Source: Cyclobacteriaceae bacterium (GTDB taxonomy: Bacteria > Bacteroidota > Bacteroidia > Cytophagales > Cyclobacteriaceae). From it: 63,371 bases of DNA. A program made the position numbers and the translations under genes. Shown one piece after another: positions 61,311 through 63,371 of this stretch. Position 1 is the stretch's first letter. Each line of letters starts with the position of its first letter. The stretch spans positions 1 through 63,371 of the forward strand of contig WFNR01000091.1 in NCBI GenBank assembly GCA_015488485.1, in the 5' to 3' direction. Under the pieces are notes generated by a model. It made no database searches and was not told where the DNA came from. It worked only from the letters and a program-made list of their open reading frames with translations.

Positions 61311-62261
61311 CTAAGCCTCGTTAAAAACACCCATTTTAACAAACTTATTGATGCGGGCGTCTTTTAGTTTATCCGGCTTGATCTTAGCCAATTCCTTATG
61401 ATGCTCAAGAATGGCTTTTTTTACAGCATTTACAGCCGCCTGCATATCGGTGTGGGCGCCACCCAACGGCTCCTCAATGATGCCGTCTATCAAACCTTTT
61501 TCGAGCATATCCCTGGCCGTAAGTTTGAGGGCCTCGGCCGCCTGCTCCTTGTATTCCCAGCTACGCCAGAGTATGGACGAGCACGACTCAGGCGAAATCA
61601 CCGAATACCAGGTATTCTCCATCATCAGCACCCTATCGCCAATACCGATTCCCAGCGCACCACCGGAGGCTCCTTCGCCAATCACGATTACCAGAATGGG
61701 CACATCCAGCATAAACATCTCCTTCAGATTACGGGCAATAGCTTCACCCTGGCCGCGTTCTTCGGCCTCTATGCCCGGAAAAGCCCCCGGAGTGTCTATC
61801 AGGGTAACAATGGGTATGTTAAATTTATTGGCTAAGTACATGAGGCGCAATGCTTTACGATAACCCTCCGGATTAGCCATACCGAAATTACGCATCTGCC
61901 GCTGCTTGGTATTGCGCCCTTTCTGCTGGCCGATAAGCATAAAAGTCTGCCCGTCTATTACCCCCAGACCACCTACCATGGCCTTGTCATCACGCACTGA
62001 GCGGTCGCCATGAAGCTCGATAAAATCGGTGGTCATGCCATAAATGTAATCAAGGGTATAGGGGCGGTCAGGATGGCGCGACAACTGTACCCTTTGCCAA
62101 CGGGTCAGGTTCTTAAAAGTATCCTTTTTCAATTTCTCAATTTTCTTCTCCAGGGTTTTAATGGCCTCCTCTACATCGGCATCACTTTCCTGAGCCAGGG
62201 CTTTCATACCGGCCAGTTTTTCCTCCAGTTCAACTATGGGTTTTTCAAATTCAAGCAGCAT
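61311..62261 (-). CDS. accA: Acetyl-CoA carboxylase carboxyltransferase subunit alpha
   Basis: 316 residues from ATG 62261 ([18 protein letters not shown], matching AccA starts); a TTG start eight codons upstream is possible. With AccD it transfers carboxyl to acetyl-CoA, giving malonyl-CoA for fatty-acid synthesis. Blocks: [92 protein letters not shown]. Head of the minus-strand lipid gene run. accD is not in the window. Confidence 0.96.
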   Translation of the reverse strand: MLLEFEKPIVELEEKLAGMKALAQESDADVEEAIKTLEKKIEKLKKDTFKNLTRWQRVQLSRHPDRPYTLDYIYGMTTDFIELHGDRSVRDDKAMVGGLGVIDGQTFMLIGQQKGRNTKQRQMRNFGMANPEGYRKALRLMYLANKFNIPIVTLIDTPGAFPGIEAEERGQGEAIARNLKEMFMLDVPILVIVIGEGASGGALGIGIGDRVLMMENTWYSVISPESCSSILWRSWEYKEQAAEALKLTARDMLEKGLIDGIIEEPLGGAHTDMQAAVNAVKKAILEHHKELAKIKPDKLKDARINKFVKMGVFNEA

Positions 62262-62396
62262 AGCTTCATATTTAAAGGTAGGCAAAAATAAGACTAATTC
62301 GCAATACAGACGGGCAAAATGGTTAATTGTTGCTTTATTTCATCTCTCTTGGTGTTAATCAGAATCATACCAAATGATTCCCTCACTATAAGGTTA

Positions 62397-62413
62397 ATAG
62401 GTGAAATACCTAT
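62397..62413. promoter_or_regulatory. Small inverted repeat upstream of the DHp protein gene
   Basis: ATAGGT-GAAAT-ACCTAT, perfect 6-bp arms around 5 bases, 48 bp upstream of a -7-like TAATTTTG (62461-62468). Possible regulator site for the gene at 62500. Short enough that chance cannot be excluded. Confidence 0.3.
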
Positions 62414-62460
62414 CGATGAATTTACGTCTTTTACTTAGAAAAGTATGGTATTGACAATTA

Positions 62461-62468
62461 TAATTTTG
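62461..62468 (+). promoter_or_regulatory. Probable -7 element of the DHp protein gene
   Basis: TAATTTTG matches TAnnTTTG, 31 bases before the ATG at 62500; no clear -33 TTTG. Confidence 0.45.
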
Positions 62469-62499
62469 TGCTAAAACAGAAGCCTAAATCAATATCGTC

Positions 62500-63246
62500 A
62501 TGTTACTCAAAGAAAAAACGTCCGGTAGAGTTCAATATAAAACAGTAGTTTGCCGGAAGAGGCTGGATCAGGTCATTTTGCTTATGGCAGCAACCAGTTT
62601 GGTTTTCTATACCTGGTTTGAATATGAAATTTCTTCTACACCTATGCTGGTTGAACTCAGGTTCTGGGTAGGAATTATGCTATTGGCAATTGCAGGCATT
62701 TCATTTATCGACACCCGGCTTAAGCAACTTATGCTGGGTACTATGAACAAAATACCCTTTATCGTAATACCGGCCATGCTTACCAATCTGTTTTATAAGA
62801 ACCTTGAACCTTATTACACTATGTATTTCCTCTCTATGTATGCCAGTTTATCATTCCTGATTGCAAGCAAAGAAGGAATTAAGACTTATATCATGATTAT
62901 GTCGCTTGGCTTGGCACTGGTATTATGGACAGTACAGGATAGCCTTATGCATGAAATTACCATCCTGTTTGCTTTCGTTAATATCAGTGTACTGATATGG
63001 ATTGTGGGCCGTGAATTTCTCTGGAATCATAAGCGCTTAAGCGATGAGCTGAACAGGGTAAACCACTTGAGTTATCTTAACTCCCATAAAATACGCGCCC
63101 GGGTAGCCCGGATTATCGGCCTGAACAACTTAATTGACCTGGGAGACAGCAAGGCACAAGGTATGTTGAAGAATGAAATAGGTTCTGTTGAAAAAGAGCT
63201 ACAAAATATGCAGGTTGTAATTAGTCGCTCCTTAAATTCGATATAA
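62500..63246 (+). CDS. Membrane protein with histidine-kinase DHp-like helix but no ATPase domain
   Basis: 248 residues. Six or so hydrophobic helices between about 28 and 170 (for example LLMAATSLVFYTWF, WVGIMLLAIAGISFI, FLSMYASLSFLIA). The cytoplasmic tail (about 180-248) reads LNSHKIRARVARIIGLNNLI and continues as a helix to a stop, like the dimerisation/phosphoacceptor helix of Bacteroidota histidine kinases (SHE/K-R-A-P-hydrophobic). The putative His is 196, but the usual Pro after it is Arg. No HATPase domain follows before the stop, and none is encoded downstream in the window, so it cannot phosphorylate itself. A truncated kinase, or a partner or phosphotransfer protein. Not a known family to me. 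Confidence 0.7.
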   Translation: MLLKEKTSGRVQYKTVVCRKRLDQVILLMAATSLVFYTWFEYEISSTPMLVELRFWVGIMLLAIAGISFIDTRLKQLMLGTMNKIPFIVIPAMLTNLFYKNLEPYYTMYFLSMYASLSFLIASKEGIKTYIMIMSLGLALVLWTVQDSLMHEITILFAFVNISVLIWIVGREFLWNHKRLSDELNRVNHLSYLNSHKIRARVARIIGLNNLIDLGDSKAQGMLKNEIGSVEKELQNMQVVISRSLNSI

Positions 63247-63344
63247 ACGTCTGTTTATCAACATGTTAATGTGGAAAACTTATTGCTTTTCCAGTTGTTA
63301 TTTTGCAAGAATATGGTGATTTTAGGGCATAAACCTTGCAAAAC

Positions 63345-63371
63345 ATGATAGGAAAATCACCCACCCAGCAA
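63345..63371 (+). mobile_element. Possible start of an IS5-like transposase gene (cut by window end)
   Basis: ATG at 63345 opens a frame to the end, MIGKSPTQQ. Many IS5-type transposases of Bacteroidota begin M(I/L)GK(S/T)P followed by Gln/Asn-rich residues and LF. Nine residues are too few for certainty, and no terminal repeat is recognised. Confidence 0.3.

Noticed and set aside
1-63371. CRISPR arrays, tRNA or rRNA genes
   Set aside because: No regularly spaced repeats and no tRNA- or rRNA-like stretches were seen in the short gaps between genes.

Overview
The window is chromosomal DNA of a member of the Bacteroidota. I cannot place it more closely than a Cytophagales- or Chitinophagales-like lineage. 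The evidence is a type IX secretion (CHU_C) sorting domain, PorT-like outer-membrane proteins, a TPR/histidine-kinase/receiver/AraC hybrid sensor, the long form of urocanase, few Shine-Dalgarno sequences, and several -7/-33 promoter pairs of the Bacteroidota type (TTTG, 19-20 bp, TAnnTTTG). Coding density is very high and several convergent gene pairs overlap at their 3' ends. I see no rRNA, tRNA or CRISPR array.

Layout. 1-7 kb: two secreted proteins (one with a phage tail-collar domain), the hybrid sensor kinase, a PiT phosphate transporter with its DUF47 partner, and a probable envelope protein whose signal peptide seems frameshifted. 7-16 kb: a Lys/Ala-rich histone-like protein, hisS, hutH, a T9SS substrate, ybaB, a glycosyltransferase, a PspC protein and an OmpA/TPR lipoprotein. 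16-22 kb: a higBA toxin-antitoxin pair, rnhB, molybdenum-cofactor genes (moeA, moaC, a MobA fusion with a Rof-like protein) and an AT-rich PIN toxin-antitoxin pair. 22-36 kb: a large TPR protein, a TlpA thioredoxin, DUF2461, HNH and NlpC/P60 proteins, smpB, a thioesterase, tsaD, a 1503-residue TamB, an unusual radical SAM protein and a trans-sulfuration enzyme. 36-42 kb: lipoproteins, alkaline phosphatase, a C-terminal processing protease and an M20 peptidase.

42.6-48 kb carries a complete cytochrome-c-type nitric oxide reductase set, norC-norB-norQ-norD-norE-norF. A perfect 9-bp-arm palindrome lies upstream of norC and a strong hairpin terminator lies between norB and norQ. A peroxiredoxin follows with its own promoter, so this stretch looks like a nitrosative/oxidative stress block.

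48.8-52 kb holds miaA, an unknown gene and a histidine kinase in one tight run, then tyrS. 52.9-62.3 kb is almost all on the minus strand. It has two PorT-like barrels and then a compact seven-gene run: accA, a patatin with a BamA-like barrel, an MBL-fold hydrolase, a soluble patatin, hutU and two tandem PlsC-type acyltransferases. Most of these act on lipids, and the run is my best candidate for an undescribed functional unit. The window ends with a membrane protein that has a histidine-kinase phosphoacceptor-like helix but no ATPase domain, and possibly the first codons of a transposase.
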